Part shown: in pieces, positions 22,596-34,870 of the stretch
How positions within the stretch are numbered: the first letter of the stretch is position 1
How the letters are laid out: each line of letters starts with the position of its first letter
Assembly (NCBI GenBank): GCA_958298945.1
Contig: OY282605.1
Span: 29,180,811-29,244,810 of the forward strand
Origin: Atherix ibis
Lineage: Eukaryota; Arthropoda; Insecta; Diptera; Athericidae
Length of the DNA: 64,000 nt
Reading direction: 5' to 3'
Notes under the pieces: generated by a model
Told to the model about the DNA's origin: nothing
Database searches by the model: none
Seen by the model: only the letters and a program-made list of their open reading frames with translations
Program-made: the position numbers and the translations under genes

Positions 22596-23660
22596 TTGGG
22601 TTGACCGGAAAGTAATTTCGTTTTTTTTATAAAAATGAAAGATGATTTTCTTATATTGAATTAATATTTTATTCAATTAAATACTGTCCAGTTCGACCTA
22701 ATACCCTCTTTCTAACAGTAGAATGATTCCACGCTCACAAAATTTTTGTTCTTTGCTCAATAACTGATCCAAGTGATTTTTGACCTCCTCATTTGAATTA
22801 AACGTTTTACCATCTAAAAAATGTTGTAAAGATCGGAACAAATGATAATCTGAATAGATCTGGAGAGTATGGTGAGTGTGGCAGTATATCCCATCCAAGC
22901 TCTAAAAGCTTTTGCCGAGTGGTCAAACTTGTATGTGGTTTCACATTATCCTGTTGGAACACTATACCTTTCCTATTGACCAATACTGGCCTTTTTTCTT
23001 TCAGTGAATCATTAAATTTGTCCAATTGATGACAGTACACTTCAGAATTGATCGTTGTGTTGCTTGGTAGAAGCTCAAAATAAACGATTCCTTTAAAATC
23101 CCACTAAATAGATAGCATCTTATTTTTTGATGACTATTGGCTTTCGTAGTGCTTTGAGCCGGTTCATATTTTCTATTCCAGGATCTTTTGCGCTTAACAT
23201 TGTTGTATAATAACCCATTTCTCGTACCCAGTGATAATACGCTTTAAAACTGGATCATTTCATTGGCGTTTGAGAAGTTTGACGGCACACATTTTTTTTC
23301 GTAAGAAGATGAGGAACCCATATGCCGATCTTTGAGATAAAACCTAACCGTTTCAAATGATCATAAATAATCGTATTCGATAAATTTAATCTCTCAGCGA
23401 TATCACAAGTTCTTATTCGCCGGTTTGCATCAAATAATGCCTTTATTGTGTCTTCATCACCTTCAACTGGCCTTCCACAACGTGGTGCATCTTCGAGACC
23501 AGTTTTGGCACTGGTGCTTACTTAACGTATCTTCTCCATATACATCGGATAATTTTTTTCTTCCTTGAACAGCATTTTTATCTGTTTTATAGTAAAAAAG
23601 TAAAATATGCCGAAAATGATGTTTTTCGCTTTCCGTATTTTAAAGGGTATCAACCAAAAA
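22596..23660 (-). mobile_element. Second cecropia-like mariner, one end only
   Basis: The left end TTGGGTTGACCGGAAAGTAA follows a TA (22594-22595). No matching repeat is visible near the right end, where the readable transposase stops at about 23640. The 190 bp between this element and the previous one (22407-22593) contain nothing recognisable. Sequence and ends differ from the neighbour at 21.1-22.4 kb, so these are two families inserted side by side and not a tandem duplication. Confidence 0.75.
22700..23640 (-). pseudogene. Mariner transposase relic, frameshifted
   Basis: Minus-strand pieces follow the family order. The N-terminus (about 23640 down to 23500) reads 'SEKHHFRHILLFYYKTDKNA' and 'SDVYGEDTLSKHQCQNW'. 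A helix-turn-helix with 'GRPVEGDEDTIKALFDANRR' follows (about 23410-23490), and the linker is 'IWVPHLLTKKNV' (about 23300). The D1 region is poorly kept. D2 is kept in 'FQQDNVKPHTSL' (about 22950), and 'PHSPYSPDL' then shifts frame before 'SDYHLFRSLQHF' (D3, about 22830). Stops occur near 23110 and 23520. Part of the region between the helix-turn-helix halves is missing. Confidence 0.85.
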
Positions 23661-24290
23661 CTACTGTGCAGAATCAATTGAACAAGCAAGCCTTGTTATG
23701 TCAGCTGTCAAAATACATATAATTATTCGCCTAAAGTATGAAATTTGTTGTGAAAAAATACAATTAAGTCCTCTGTTGGGAAAAAAACGAGAATCCAATA
23801 GTATTTTTGTGCAAATATATGATTATTCCCTGGATGTTAAATAGGAAGAAGAATGTATGAAAATTTGGAATTTAAAGTGAACGTTAAGTTTAACAGGAGT
23901 ATGACCAGTGACGAACCTACTCAAAGAATATATAACATTAAGTGCGGGGGCGGGAGGGGGTAGGATTGTTCTAAGTTTAATAAAATGAGGTCTCACACCC
24001 ACCATAACAAGAAAATCATAATTTTTTTTATTAATTTTATTGGTATTTTCTTGATTTTTTATCATTGTCTTTTTATTTATTTAAGTGTTGATTATTAATA
24101 TTGTTGTTTCTGATTTAAGTATTATTTGGCAAGTACTCTTAAATTCTTAAAGCACTTCTTTGCGCAATTAAATAAAATTTATAACAGATTTATAGTACTC
24201 AATATCTACATACGATTAACTTTAATTCAAGCACGTTTAATCAACTACGCTGACTTACGCCAATTGCCCATATAAAACATTTCTCGTGAT
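23661..24290. other. No gene recognised
   Basis: AT-rich apart from a GC-richer patch at 23940-23970. An 80-codon frame at 23823-24065 (minus) has no recognisable domain. Confidence 0.5.
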
Positions 24291-24293
24291 AAC

Positions 24294-25085
24294 AAGCTGT
24301 ATAAGCTTAAATCCGCTGTTTTTTAGTCACAAAAACACATATTTTTTTCATAGAAAGTAAAAACAAATTTATTCAAAATACATGGTATCGCTAGCTACAC
24401 ATTTTTCCCATCTCTTGGAAAATTTGTGGATATCACGAAAAAAAATTCCTTCTCTTTCGAGGCAAACCACTCATCAAGCCATTTTCAGACGTCTTCGTAA
24501 GAATCGAAGTGCTGCTCAGCGAGCGCGTCGCCCATCGACGAAAACAGGTGCTAGTTGGAAGGGGCCAGGTCTGGTGAATAAGTGGGGTGGGGTAGCACCT
24601 CTCAGTTGAGTGTCTCCAAGTAGTTTCGGACCATTTTTGACGTGTGCGATGGTGCGTTGTCGTGGAGGAAAATCCGCTTGTCATGTCTTTGTTGATAATT
24701 CGTCCTTTTTTTTCACGCAGATTCCGGTGCAATTTGATCAGTTGTTGGTGGTAGCAGTGGGCATTGACCGTTTCACCAGGTTTCAATATCTCATAGTAGA
24801 CGATACCCTGCTGATCCCACCAAACGCACAGCATCGTCTTCCGTCCGAAACGATTTGGTCTTGGAGAAGATGTTGATGGTTGGCCGGGATCAACCCACGA
24901 TTTCTTTCGGTTAGGATTCTCGAAATATATACACTTTTCATCGCCTGTCATAATCCGATGCAGGAACGACTTCCTTTTTTGTCTGGCGAGCAAGATTTCT
25001 CATCTGTTTTGGCGTCGCTCCATCTGCCTATCGTTCAATTCATGCGGCACCCATTTTCTGATCTTTTCAATCTTCCCCATGGCAC
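24294..25085 (-). mobile_element. Mariner, mauritiana type, 5'-truncated copy
   Basis: The end at 24294 reads GCTGTATAAGCTTAAATCCG, matching the TIR of the element at 56.6 kb (CAGGTGTATAAGCTTAAATCCG). On the other side homology stops at about 25085, in the middle of the gene, where a plus-strand mariner of another lineage begins. The copy therefore lacks its 5' third and second TIR. It belongs to the same family as the element at 56646-57828. Confidence 0.85.
24369..25083 (-). pseudogene. Mauritiana-type mariner transposase, C-terminal two thirds
   Basis: Minus-strand reading starts in the linker ('KWVPHELNDRQMERR', about 25030-25075). It continues as 'LARQKRKSFLHRIMTGDEKC' with D1 kept but the following Trp changed to Cys, then 'GRKTMLCVWWDQQGIVYYE'. 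A frameshift in an A run at about 24718 moves the rest ('IFLHDNAPSHTSK', with D2) into another frame. The D3 motif reads APSN followed by TAG (about 24552), so the third Asp is Asn and the next codon is a stop, a stop also found in the 57-kb copy. The C-terminus ends with 'DTMYFE' and TAA at 24369-24371. Confidence 0.88.
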
Positions 25086-25099
25086 ACATACAATACTTG

Positions 25100-25590
25100 T
25101 TTCAGCCCAACTCTACTCTGGGAAAGATTGCTTCTTCGCTTACGACAATAAAATATTCGGCGGCAGAGTTTCAACGGCTGAAAGTGCGTACATCCCAAGC
25201 TGGATGCCGCGTTTGCTCACAATAGAACATAAACAGCGTTGTGAGTATGCTTAAATCAAGTCTTTGGCAATGTTTCGCACCAATAAATCAGAGTTTTTGC
25301 GTCGATTCATAACCATGGATATGGGTCCATACTTACCACCTAAAATCCAGGAGCAGTCAAAACGATGGAATGAAATGGCAGAATCGGCTCCAAAGAAGGC
25401 AAGAATAGTTCCATCTGCTGGCAAACCCATGCCGTCATTTTTTTGGGATGCGCGTCGGATAATTTCCATTGATTATTTAAAAAAAAAAAACAAATACGAT
25501 CACTGGTGAGCATTATGCGAACTTATTGCAGCGTTTAAGTGATGAAATTAAGAAAAAAAGGCTTGATTTAGCAAAAAAAAGTTACACATC
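25100..25590 (+). pseudogene. Mariner transposase fragment, irritans-like, opposite strand
   Basis: Starting about 15 bp from the truncated minus-strand mariner, the plus strand reads 'WMPRLLTIEHKQR' (linker, 25200-25240), then 'LAMFRTNKSEFLRRFITMD' (25264-25320). The D1 motif is damaged: 'MDMGPYLPPKIQEQSKRW' stands where MDETWIH.YTPETKEQSK is expected. Then come 'SAPKKARIVPSAGKPMPSFF' and, after a shift in an A run, 'TGEHYANLLQRLSDEIKKK' (about 25500-25555). Reading ends near the position expected for the D2 motif. No TIR is visible on either side. The head-to-head junction with the other relic suggests insertion or deletion between two nested elements. Confidence 0.8.
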
Positions 25591-28500
25591 CGTTATTACC
25601 ATTGCCAAAATAATGTCAATTTTGGTCGCTTGTTATTTGATTTCCGATGCTGTGAGTTCTTCTGTAACTTATTCTTTATTATTTTATTTTTTCAAGTGAG
25701 CTAGATGTGAAAATATAGTGAAAATGATGTGTTCACATTATATTAGTATCTTCTGCAGGAAGAAGATAATGTTATGAAGAAAAAGCAACTCACTTTATGG
25801 GTGCGTCCATGGCATCAAAATCGGTTAGCGGATGGTGCTTAACAAAAGGTGGTATAAGCATTTTTTGTTGACAATTCTTCACCGAATACATATTGATCGG
25901 CTATCTTCCATATTCCACAAATTTTTATAAAATAATTTTAGAAAAATTAAATAAAATAGTTGAAAAAATAATATTAATTTTGAATTGATATAAAAATCAC
26001 TGACCACATAACAGGAACAATTTATAAACCTGTGACATCTGCGTCAAAAACACTTGGCATGTGAAAAATAGTTGCACGAATTAAAAATATCTGTGACTTT
26101 GGTTTTAAATCGTGTAAGAATCTTGCGATTCATGCAATGTCACACGATCCGCACAATGCACGAATTTCCGTTCGTACAAAAATGCTCAAACCCACCAATT
26201 TTTTAGGTTTGTGCATAAAACTTCGGCTATCACACGATCTGAGCAGATTTTTAGATCATGTGCGCTTAGCTTAAGTAGTTTTATTGCCCAGAATTTTCAA
26301 AATGGTTGTTGAGCAGACGAATGACCAAAGATGTTGAGCAATATTTTGTTAGGTGAACGCAAAAAAATAAAGAGCCTCCCTCCGCCAATTCACAGAATTA
26401 TCCATTTTGTGGTATAAAAAGTACAGTAGTGTTATTTAGCCGTTGTTTATTTTATATATCAAAAAAAGATTTTTATTTATTTTGTATAAAATATGCCATT
26501 TAATAATATAAATTGTCTAATTATCCAGAAATGCAAAAAACATTAAATCGTAAAAACTTTTTATAAAAATTATAATTCTGCCGTAGGCACGTTTCACCAA
26601 TAAGCAAAATTACAATAAAATAGGCTCTGAACACCCGCAAGTTACTAACAAAAAATCTATTATTTCTATAAAAAGTGTATTTTAATATGAACCTATCATT
26701 GGTTTGTAATTCTTTAAAAAAGCGCTTAGAATTGATGGCAGCAAAATACTGCTGCCATCAATTCTAAGTGCTTTGGCCGCATGAGGAGTAATTTTTTTTA
26801 GCCTAACTTAAATTTAAAAAAAAAAATTATACCACAAAGCCAAATAACAAATTTTTACTTTATTGCACAAAAGCTTCCCAGAACGCATAATTTTTAGATT
26901 TTCTGATATCAATGACCCTCCAAGATCATCCAATTTGACGACGCTGTTGGACTTTTTTTATAGATCATATAAAAAAACAAATTTAAAATAATTCTAAAAT
27001 TTAAAAGTATTTAAAAATCAATGTTTACCGAACTACAACCTCAAATGCTCAGAAAAGGTATCAACAATTATCTCAAAGGTATTGAGACTAGCAAGCAAGA
27101 AGTCTCATGGCTTTTAAGAGACTGATTTTAAGCAACAACTTGCTAAAAAAATTGAAAACTTATTTGTCAATAATGGCAAAACTTATTTCATATAATAAAA
27201 TAAAAGACTAATTAAAGTTTAAACAAAAAGCATATTTTATTGGATTTTACTTTCATAAGCACAAACTGTATAGTTCTTTAAACAAAGTTTTTAAAAAAAT
27301 ATATTTTCTTTTATATTCAGAAATAATGACTAATTGCTTATTTATATTTAAAACCATAACTAAGAAGAGATTCTTTTAAAAAAAAAGGAAATTGGGGTTT
27401 TTTTTTATCACTCAATTAGAATTTTATATCAAAATGAATGTAAATTACTTAGCTTTTACCAGTTAATCATTTAATGAGTAGAATTTATTTATATAAGGAA
27501 ATTTTAGTCTGCTTTACAGTTCTTCTTCAGATACATTAATAGCCAGAAGGTATTACAGGAGCATATTCCATTCCATTAATAAATCGTATTTTTTTTTTAT
27601 TGAAAGCAAAAATTAAAAAAAAAATCAAGTTGATAAAAAATTGAAAATTTCTGCAATGAAAAGATTTCAGTTTTGCGAAAATTCGTGGAAAATCTCATTT
27701 GTAATGCAAAAAAAAAGACTGGGAAATAAGAGAAAAACCGTCACAACTGCAATGCTAGATAGTCAGTTCTGTAGAACATATTAAAGGATGCAAGGAACAA
27801 ATTTCCATGAGCTAATATGCTATGAAATGAATGGAATAATGCTCCTCCGAATCGGTGTGTGTAAGTGTAACTCTTGTGCTGGAGGATTTTTCCCGTTCAT
27901 ATCAGCGAAATGGTGCCATTTAATCGCCGAATGAGTTACAGAACAAAAAGCTTTATTTGAATTTAAAAATCATACAATTGCTATGTTATCTGAGCAATAT
28001 GGCATTTAAGGATACTCTATCAGCAGAGAATTGAGGTTATTTTTCTTATGGCTTAGAATGCTAACTAACTGCAATATTAAACTTATAGTATTTAAGATAA
28101 AATAAGCATATTTCCTGTTAGTTTAAGTGTTCAGAAAAATCTTTTTGTACACAATTTTCAGTGTTCGGTTATTTTTTTTCGCAATGAAAAAATGTCCATG
28201 GACAGAATTTAAATAGTTTTTGTGGTATTTTTTTAGATATAGCAGTACTTCTACTTGGTATGAAAATAAATAAGATTTAATCATTCAAAAATTGCGATTC
28301 ATTTTTATGCATAGATGTTAAGTAGCATATCAGTTACTGAATCACTAATAAAGTGGAAAAAGCACTGAACGAGAAAAAAGTGTACCCAGAAAAAAAGTGT
28401 GCTCAGAAGGCAAAAAAGTGTACCCGTAAAATTCATTAAAAGGCAAAAAAGTGTGCCTTTAATTAAGAATAATAAAAAGGCAAAAAATTGTGTAATACCC

Positions 28501-29640
28501 AAAGCAGCATTTTAATTTTTTTATCACGTTATCCTTTCCTCAATAAAAAAAATACGGAAGAATCACCTAAAAAGCTTTCAACAACCAAAAATAGGGAAAT
28601 ATCAATACCAGATTTCAGAACGAAAAACGAATCGAGGATAAACACCCGTATTGGTTAAAGATAACAACCCGAAGTGAACAAAATTGTCATCCTTCCTACT
28701 AGATGAAGCATGGCATCATACCAAAAACTTAACGAAAATAATTAGTAGGATAACTGCACCGGAATAATCTTTTCCTAAGCAAACACAAGTACTTTTCTAA
28801 GACCTTCCACACGTGCACCAACATCTCTCATATAAAGCACGTGCTTGCTAAAAAAAAGCTGTGATTAGTGTGCTAGGCTGTCTCCTATATTCATTATACA
28901 ACTCAAAGGTTTTTTTCACATATTTTTGAAGGACACAAAAATAATGGTGAACCTATGGCGTATTAAGTTAAATGAAATAGAATCAGAGCATATTATTTTT
29001 ACCTATTGGAACGTTTATCCTGTATAACTTATACATTATGCCATTATAGATAAGTATCTATAGATGATCTTTGATACCAAACTTAAGTGGAATATATAGA
29101 AAATTATATCTGAGCTCTCAATACAGGGTAGAGGCAAGTCGAAGTGGCCATTTATAATAATCCATTCTATGGCCACGATTAATTTTCTCAAATATCGTAG
29201 AACAATAATTTTTAACGACAGTATCGCAGTCTCCAATGTCATTCGTGGCTCATCAGTTAACCCTGCTTAACAGCGTTTGATTTCAGGTCATGCTGGTATC
29301 CTCAGTCGTGGGCTTGATTATCAATTGATGGGGGAGGTTATGCACCGTCCTGTTCCTACTGCAATTCCAAACTTGCCGAACCTATTGACCACATGACGTT
29401 CAACATTTCTAGCCAAGCGTAGACCAACAGAATGTTTTGTCTTTCCAGAATGGTCTGTGACTCTTATTACAGAGATCTTATAACAAACAAACCAATTTTG
29501 GCTTTAATCGATAAAACGTTCCAAGGATACATAATTTGGAGAACACTTGATATCAACTTAGCCTACAATATCTTTCAATTTGTAATAATTATGATAAATT
29601 AAATATTTTGGTGAATGAAAAAGTAGCTCTACGATTTTTT
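25591..29640. other. No gene recognised
   Basis: About 4 kb of AT-rich DNA. It includes a hairpin (26720-26773), a short patch where 'GGCAAAAAAGTGT' recurs with changes at 28340-28500, and a less AT-rich patch at 29240-29480 that resembles nothing I recognise. The sequence TCCATTTTGTGGTATAAAAA near 26400 recurs in similar form near 54405. No open frame exceeds about 70 codons. Confidence 0.5.
26720..26773. repeat. 24-bp hairpin with 6-nt loop
   Basis: Arms 26720-26743 and 26750-26773 are reverse complements with a single mismatch (AAGCGCTTAG against AAGCACTTAG). The loop is AAATAC. Near-perfect pairing without a purine-pyrimidine bias suggests a recent fold-back event. A hairpin RNA is possible, but there is no evidence of transcription. 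Confidence 0.85.
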
Positions 29641-29644
29641 TCGC

Positions 29645-30570
29645 TCGAAAATAAGACATAAAGTAAGCAAAAACCCTACAACAGCAATTGTTCGCCAGCG
29701 GCAATTCTAAGACAGCGCCATCTGTTAGCAAAAGTAATAAACTGGAAATGGTAAAAATAACGTCAACAGAATTTTGAGATCATATAAATAACGATTTAAA
29801 AGCGTTTACAGGCGTTTAAAGTTAACATATACAATATATAAAAAAATATCGAGTAATTAGTTAAAAAGAAAAATAGTATAAAAATAATCTCAAAATCGCT
29901 GTAACTATTTATTTATGTTCTCTTTTTATTTTAAAATTTAACATAATGTAACAAAAGCCTCACAATAGCAATTTATTGCAGATGTATTCAAAAATTCTAT
30001 AAAATCAGTGTGATCTGTTGGCCAAAGTAGAAAACCCTCTAAATTGAGAATGACGTGAATGAAATATAAATAACGATTTAAAAGCGTTTACAGGCGTTTA
30101 AAGTTAACATGTACAATATTGAGAAACAAATTCGAGTAAATATTTCAAAAGAAAATTATATAAAAGCAAGCCCCAAATCCATCTAACTATTTATTTATGT
30201 TCTCTTTTTTTAAAAAAAAATGAACATAATTAAACCAAAAATTCACAACAGCAGCAATTGATCGTAGCCGCATTAAAAAAATCTATTAAAACTATTGAAT
30301 CAGCGCCATCTGTTGGCCAAAGTAGAAAACTCTCTAAATTGAAAATTACGTAATCGGAATTTTGGTTTCATATTAATATAATAGCATTTTAAATACGGTA
30401 AAAAAAAGTATTTTCCTTAAAAATTGCAGAAAATATAACAACAATCTCATAATACCAATTTATCACTAGCAAATTCAAAGAAAATGATAACAATCATTAA
30501 AACAGCGCCATCTGTTATCAAAAGTAAAAAACTCATAGTTTTTGTGGCAGCCATTTAGATGATGTGTTAT
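29645..30570. repeat. ~285-bp tandem repeat, about 3-4 units
   Basis: The block ACGATTTAAAAGCGTTTACA and the bases after it recur at 29791 and 30073 (282 apart). The core CAGCGCCATCTGTT appears at about 29713, 30301 and 30503, with a degenerate form (CAGTGTGATCTGTTGG) at 30006. The TATTTATGTTCTCTTTT block also recurs (29909, 30188). The last unit is shorter. The core is shared with the larger array at 31.85-34.87 kb. Confidence 0.8.
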
Positions 30571-31840
30571 ATTTTACGCAAATGTGAAAGTTAAGCTAAT
30601 ATAATGAAATAAAAAATCAAATCAAGTACATTTTTTATTTATGCTTTCCAAATAACAAATTAAATAACGTGTCCTAAAAATTCATATCAGTTTAAAATGG
30701 TTTTGCATTGTTCAGAAAGAAACCCCATAAAATTTTATTGTATTAAATTTAAAAAAAAAAATAGTATTTATAATGAAAATCAAAAATGGAAAACCATCAT
30801 CAACTTTATCGTATTTTGTTTCATTTGTTTTTCATCTTCTATTTTAACTACATTTTATTAACATTTATTAAAGCCGATTAGAAATGAAATAACGAAAAAA
30901 AAACACCACAAATAATACTGAACTACTTGCTTCGAATATAAAATAATATTTCCAAAATAAGGGAAAATTCGATATGAAAAGAAAAAGAGCCTTTCATTTG
31001 CACGAATATCTCATAACTAATGTTCGGGGTTATTTTGAGCATTTCAATAATTTCTTTTGTACACACCATGAGGCGACAGTTAAGGGTTGCCCATTAGTTC
31101 CAGATGACTGCTATTGTGTACGTTTCCCCCCCTCCAAGAAGCAAATGAGAAACCCGAAAGCGATCGATACCTGTACACAACAACACTTTTGGGAATATAG
31201 AAAATAACAATGAAAACTCCAAAGTGAAAATAAAATAACCAAAATTCACCTTGTATCCTTACAGTCCACCTAGAGTAGCCCAGCATCTACAGGATCCAAT
31301 ATTTTTGTATATGTGGTAGTATTTCTTAATATTATTATATTAACCTCAGTCTGGTTGGTTGGTTTTTCTTCATTTTTGTACATTTTGTCCCCAAAACAAC
31401 GATAGCCGATTATTATCGATTTATATATTTTGTATTTTATCAAATTTTCGATTTTGTATTCTATGCGTGAACACCATTAATGCTTTGATTTCAGTTTTTA
31501 TCCGACCAGAAATTCAAATTTATTGCCGCTAAAATTTAATCAAACTTGTAGCTGGGATGAAAATGTTTCAATATATTGACTTTTTTTTAGTGGTTTAGAA
31601 AAATTACGAAAAAGATTCGAATAATATTCTGTGAAAGTATTCCAATACGAAAATGAATCGAAAGCTTTTATTGAATTAAATGGTAGAATAGCAATGAAAG
31701 TAAATAAAATTTTAGACAGTTATGAATAAAAGTTTTTAGAATTATTCATATTTTAATATATACAAAATGTTAATTAAATTATTTCAATTATTTATGTTTG
31801 TTTTCTCAAATGGAATATATTTTTAGGAAAAAATAATATT
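30571..31840. other. No gene recognised
   Basis: AT-rich spacer between two arrays. A 77-codon frame (30974-31207, plus) is the only notable open stretch and has no recognisable motif. Confidence 0.5.
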
Positions 31841-31844
31841 TTCA

Positions 31845-34800
31845 TAGAAAGCTGTTCGTGTGTGGGAGAAATAGCATTTTACCTATTAACAGTGTCATCT
31901 ATACTCTTCTATTTGAAGCTAATCAAAATATTAGAAAAAATGTTTCAGAAAAAATAAAAAAAACTGAAATTTATTTTTTTTTAAATTCAACTTTGACAAG
32001 AAATTAAAAAAAAATATTCTCGGCAAAATTTTCCTATTATAATAAATTTTTTAATATTTAAAAATAAAAAGTAATTATTTATAGTTTTTTTTTGTATGAA
32101 GCTAATCTTTTTTAAGTTAATAATTTTACATGAAAATCAGTTATTTTATGGAAAGTTTTGATTAACTATTATCAGCGCCATCTATCTTATTATTACTGAA
32201 TCTGAGAAAACATGAAACGTTTCTAAGCAATATTTTCAATATTCCTTTTCTTTACAAAAAATTTAAAAAAAAATTTTAACAATAAATAGAAAAAAATATT
32301 CTTCAAATTTTTTAAAATTATAATAAAATTCCTAATATTTAACAATAAAATGTCAACAATAAAATTTGCATTATTTTTATTAGTTTTTTCGTACAAAAAA
32401 AGGGATAATTTATTATCAGTGCCATCTATACTCTTCTACCTGAAGCTGCCAAAACATGAAACATTTCTTAGCAAAATTTCTAAATTCTCTTGTTATTACG
32501 ATAAAAATTTTAATTAATTTTTTTTTTAAATAAAAACCCAATTTCGGAAATTTATACAAAAAATAGTCATTTTAAAGAAAAAAATTTTAATAAAAAAAAA
32601 TTTTTATAATTTTTAATTAATATTGTTAGCGTAATTATGGTTTTTTTTTACTTGTTGTTATCTTTTAAATAATTTTTCTATAAATAATATTTACATGAAA
32701 ACAGTTCGTTTGAAGCTAAACAAAATATATAAAACGTTTCAGAATAATACTGCCAATATTCCTCATTGTTATAAAAAAGTAAAAAAATGCAATTTTGACA
32801 ATAAATAGAAAAAACACTCATCAAATTTTTTAAAAATTATAATAAAATTCCTAATACCATATTTTACAATAAAATGTCGAAAGTAAAATTTTTATTAATT
32901 TTTTCATTAAAAAAAGTAATAATTTATTATCAGCGCCATCTATAGTCTCCTATCCGAAGCTGTCAAAAAATGGAACGTTTCTTAGCAAAATTTCTAAAGT
33001 CCCTTATTATTAGTATAAAAAGTTTAATTCATTTTTTTTCAAAATAAAACCCATTTTCGACGATTTATATGAAAAATACTTCCTTTTTTTGAAAATTTAT
33101 TTTGTTCTAATAAAATTTTTATAATTTTTCATCAATAGTGTTATAAAATTCTTATAATTTGATAATAAAAAAGTAAACGTTAAAGTCATAATTATATATA
33201 ATTATTTTGTATAAAGAAAATCTGTTTTAAATTAATAGTTTTACATGAACTTCCGTACTCTTATGGACAATTGTGACTAACTATTATCAGCGTCATCTAT
33301 CCTCTTCTTACTGAATCTCACAAAATATGAAACGTTTCTAACCATAATTTTCAATATTCGTAAGCGTTTCAAAATAATTGAAAAAATATTTAATTTTTTT
33401 TTTTTAAATAGATAATAAATAGAAATAATATTATAATAAAATTACTTATATTTGACAACAAAATTTTAAATATTTTTTTGATTTTTTCGCACAAAAAAAA
33501 GTGATAATTTATTATCAGCGCCATCTGTACTCTTCTAACTAAAGCTGGCAAAACATGAAACATTTCTTAGCAAAATTTCTAAAATTCCTAATTATTAGGA
33601 TAAAAAGTTTAATTTATTTTTGTTTAAAAATGAAAATCCAATATCGACGATTTTACAATAAATACATTTTTTTTAAAAAAATTTTTATTATCACAACATT
33701 TTTATAATTTTTTATTAATAGTGTTCGTGATACTATGGTTTATTTGCACTTATTTCATTTTAATTAATTTTTTTATAAATATTGCATTATTTATATGTAA
33801 ACAGTTCGTGTAAAGAAAATTGTAACTATTTAATTATTAATAGTGCCATCTGTTTTCTGTTAACAGAAACTTAACAAAATATATAAAATATTTCAGAATA
33901 AAGCCAATATTTTTTATCGTTACAAAAAAATTAAAAACTGAAATTTCCTTAAAAAAAACCCAACTTTGACAATAAATTGAAAAAATATTATCGGAAAAAT
34001 TTTCTTATTATAATAAAATTCATAATATTTAACAATAAAATGTCAATAATAAATTTTCATACAAAAAAAAACATAATTTATTATCAACGCCATCTGTACT
34101 CTTCTATCTGAAGCTTGCAAAATATGAAACGTTTCTTATCAAAATTTCTAAATTCTGTTGTTATTAGGATAAATATTTTAATTTAGTTTTTTTTTTTATT
34201 AAATAAAAACCAAATCGTAATTACGTATTAACAGTGCCACCTATGCTCTTTTATTTGAAGCTAAACAAAATATATAAAACTTTTCAGAATAATACTGCCA
34301 ATATTCCTCATTGTTACAAAAAAGTAAAAAACTGCAATTTCTTTTTAAAAAAATGCTTTTGACAATAAATAGAAAAAACACTCATCAAATTTTTTTTAAA
34401 TTATAATAAAATTCATAATATTTAACAATAAAATATCGAAAATAAAATTTTCATTTTTTTTATTAATATTTTCATAAAAAAAAGTAATAATTTATTATCA
34501 GTGCCATCTGTAGTTTCCTATCCGAAGCTGACAAAACATGAAACGTTTCTTAGTAAAATTTCTAAATTCTCTTGTTATTAGGATAAAAAATTTTATTAAT
34601 TTTTTTTTTTTAAATAAAAACCCAATATTGGAAATTTATACGAAAAATAGTCATTTTAAAGAAAAAATTTCTATCAAAACAAAATTTTTATAATTTTTAA
34701 TTGTTAGTGTTATGGTTTATTTTTACTTGTTATCTTTTAAATAATTTTTCTATAAATAATATTTACATGAAAATAGTTCAAATAAAGAAAATTATAATTA

Positions 34801-34870
34801 CTTATTAACAGTGCCATCTATGTTCTTTTAACTGAAACTAAACAAAATATAAATCTTTTCGTTTTTTTCT
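31845..34870. repeat. Satellite array of ~250-300-bp units with CGCCATCT core
   Basis: At least eleven units share TTATCAGCGCCATCT, a CTCTTCTA-CTGAAGCT block, ACATGAAACGTTTC and AAAATTTCTAAATTC. Cores lie at about 31885, 32175, 32419, 32933, 33288, 33518, 33843, 34085, 34234, 34501 and 34811, with a core-less unit near 32705. Variant units alternate; the type with TTACTGAATCT at 32190 returns at 33305, and the next unit types also return after about 1.1 kb, suggesting four-unit higher-order repeats. The array is very AT-rich between cores and carries no open frame. Confidence 0.85.

Noticed and set aside
26720..26773. microRNA precursor
   Set aside because: The stem is only 24 bp with a 6-nt loop, shorter than a usual precursor, and looks like a recent fold-back duplication.
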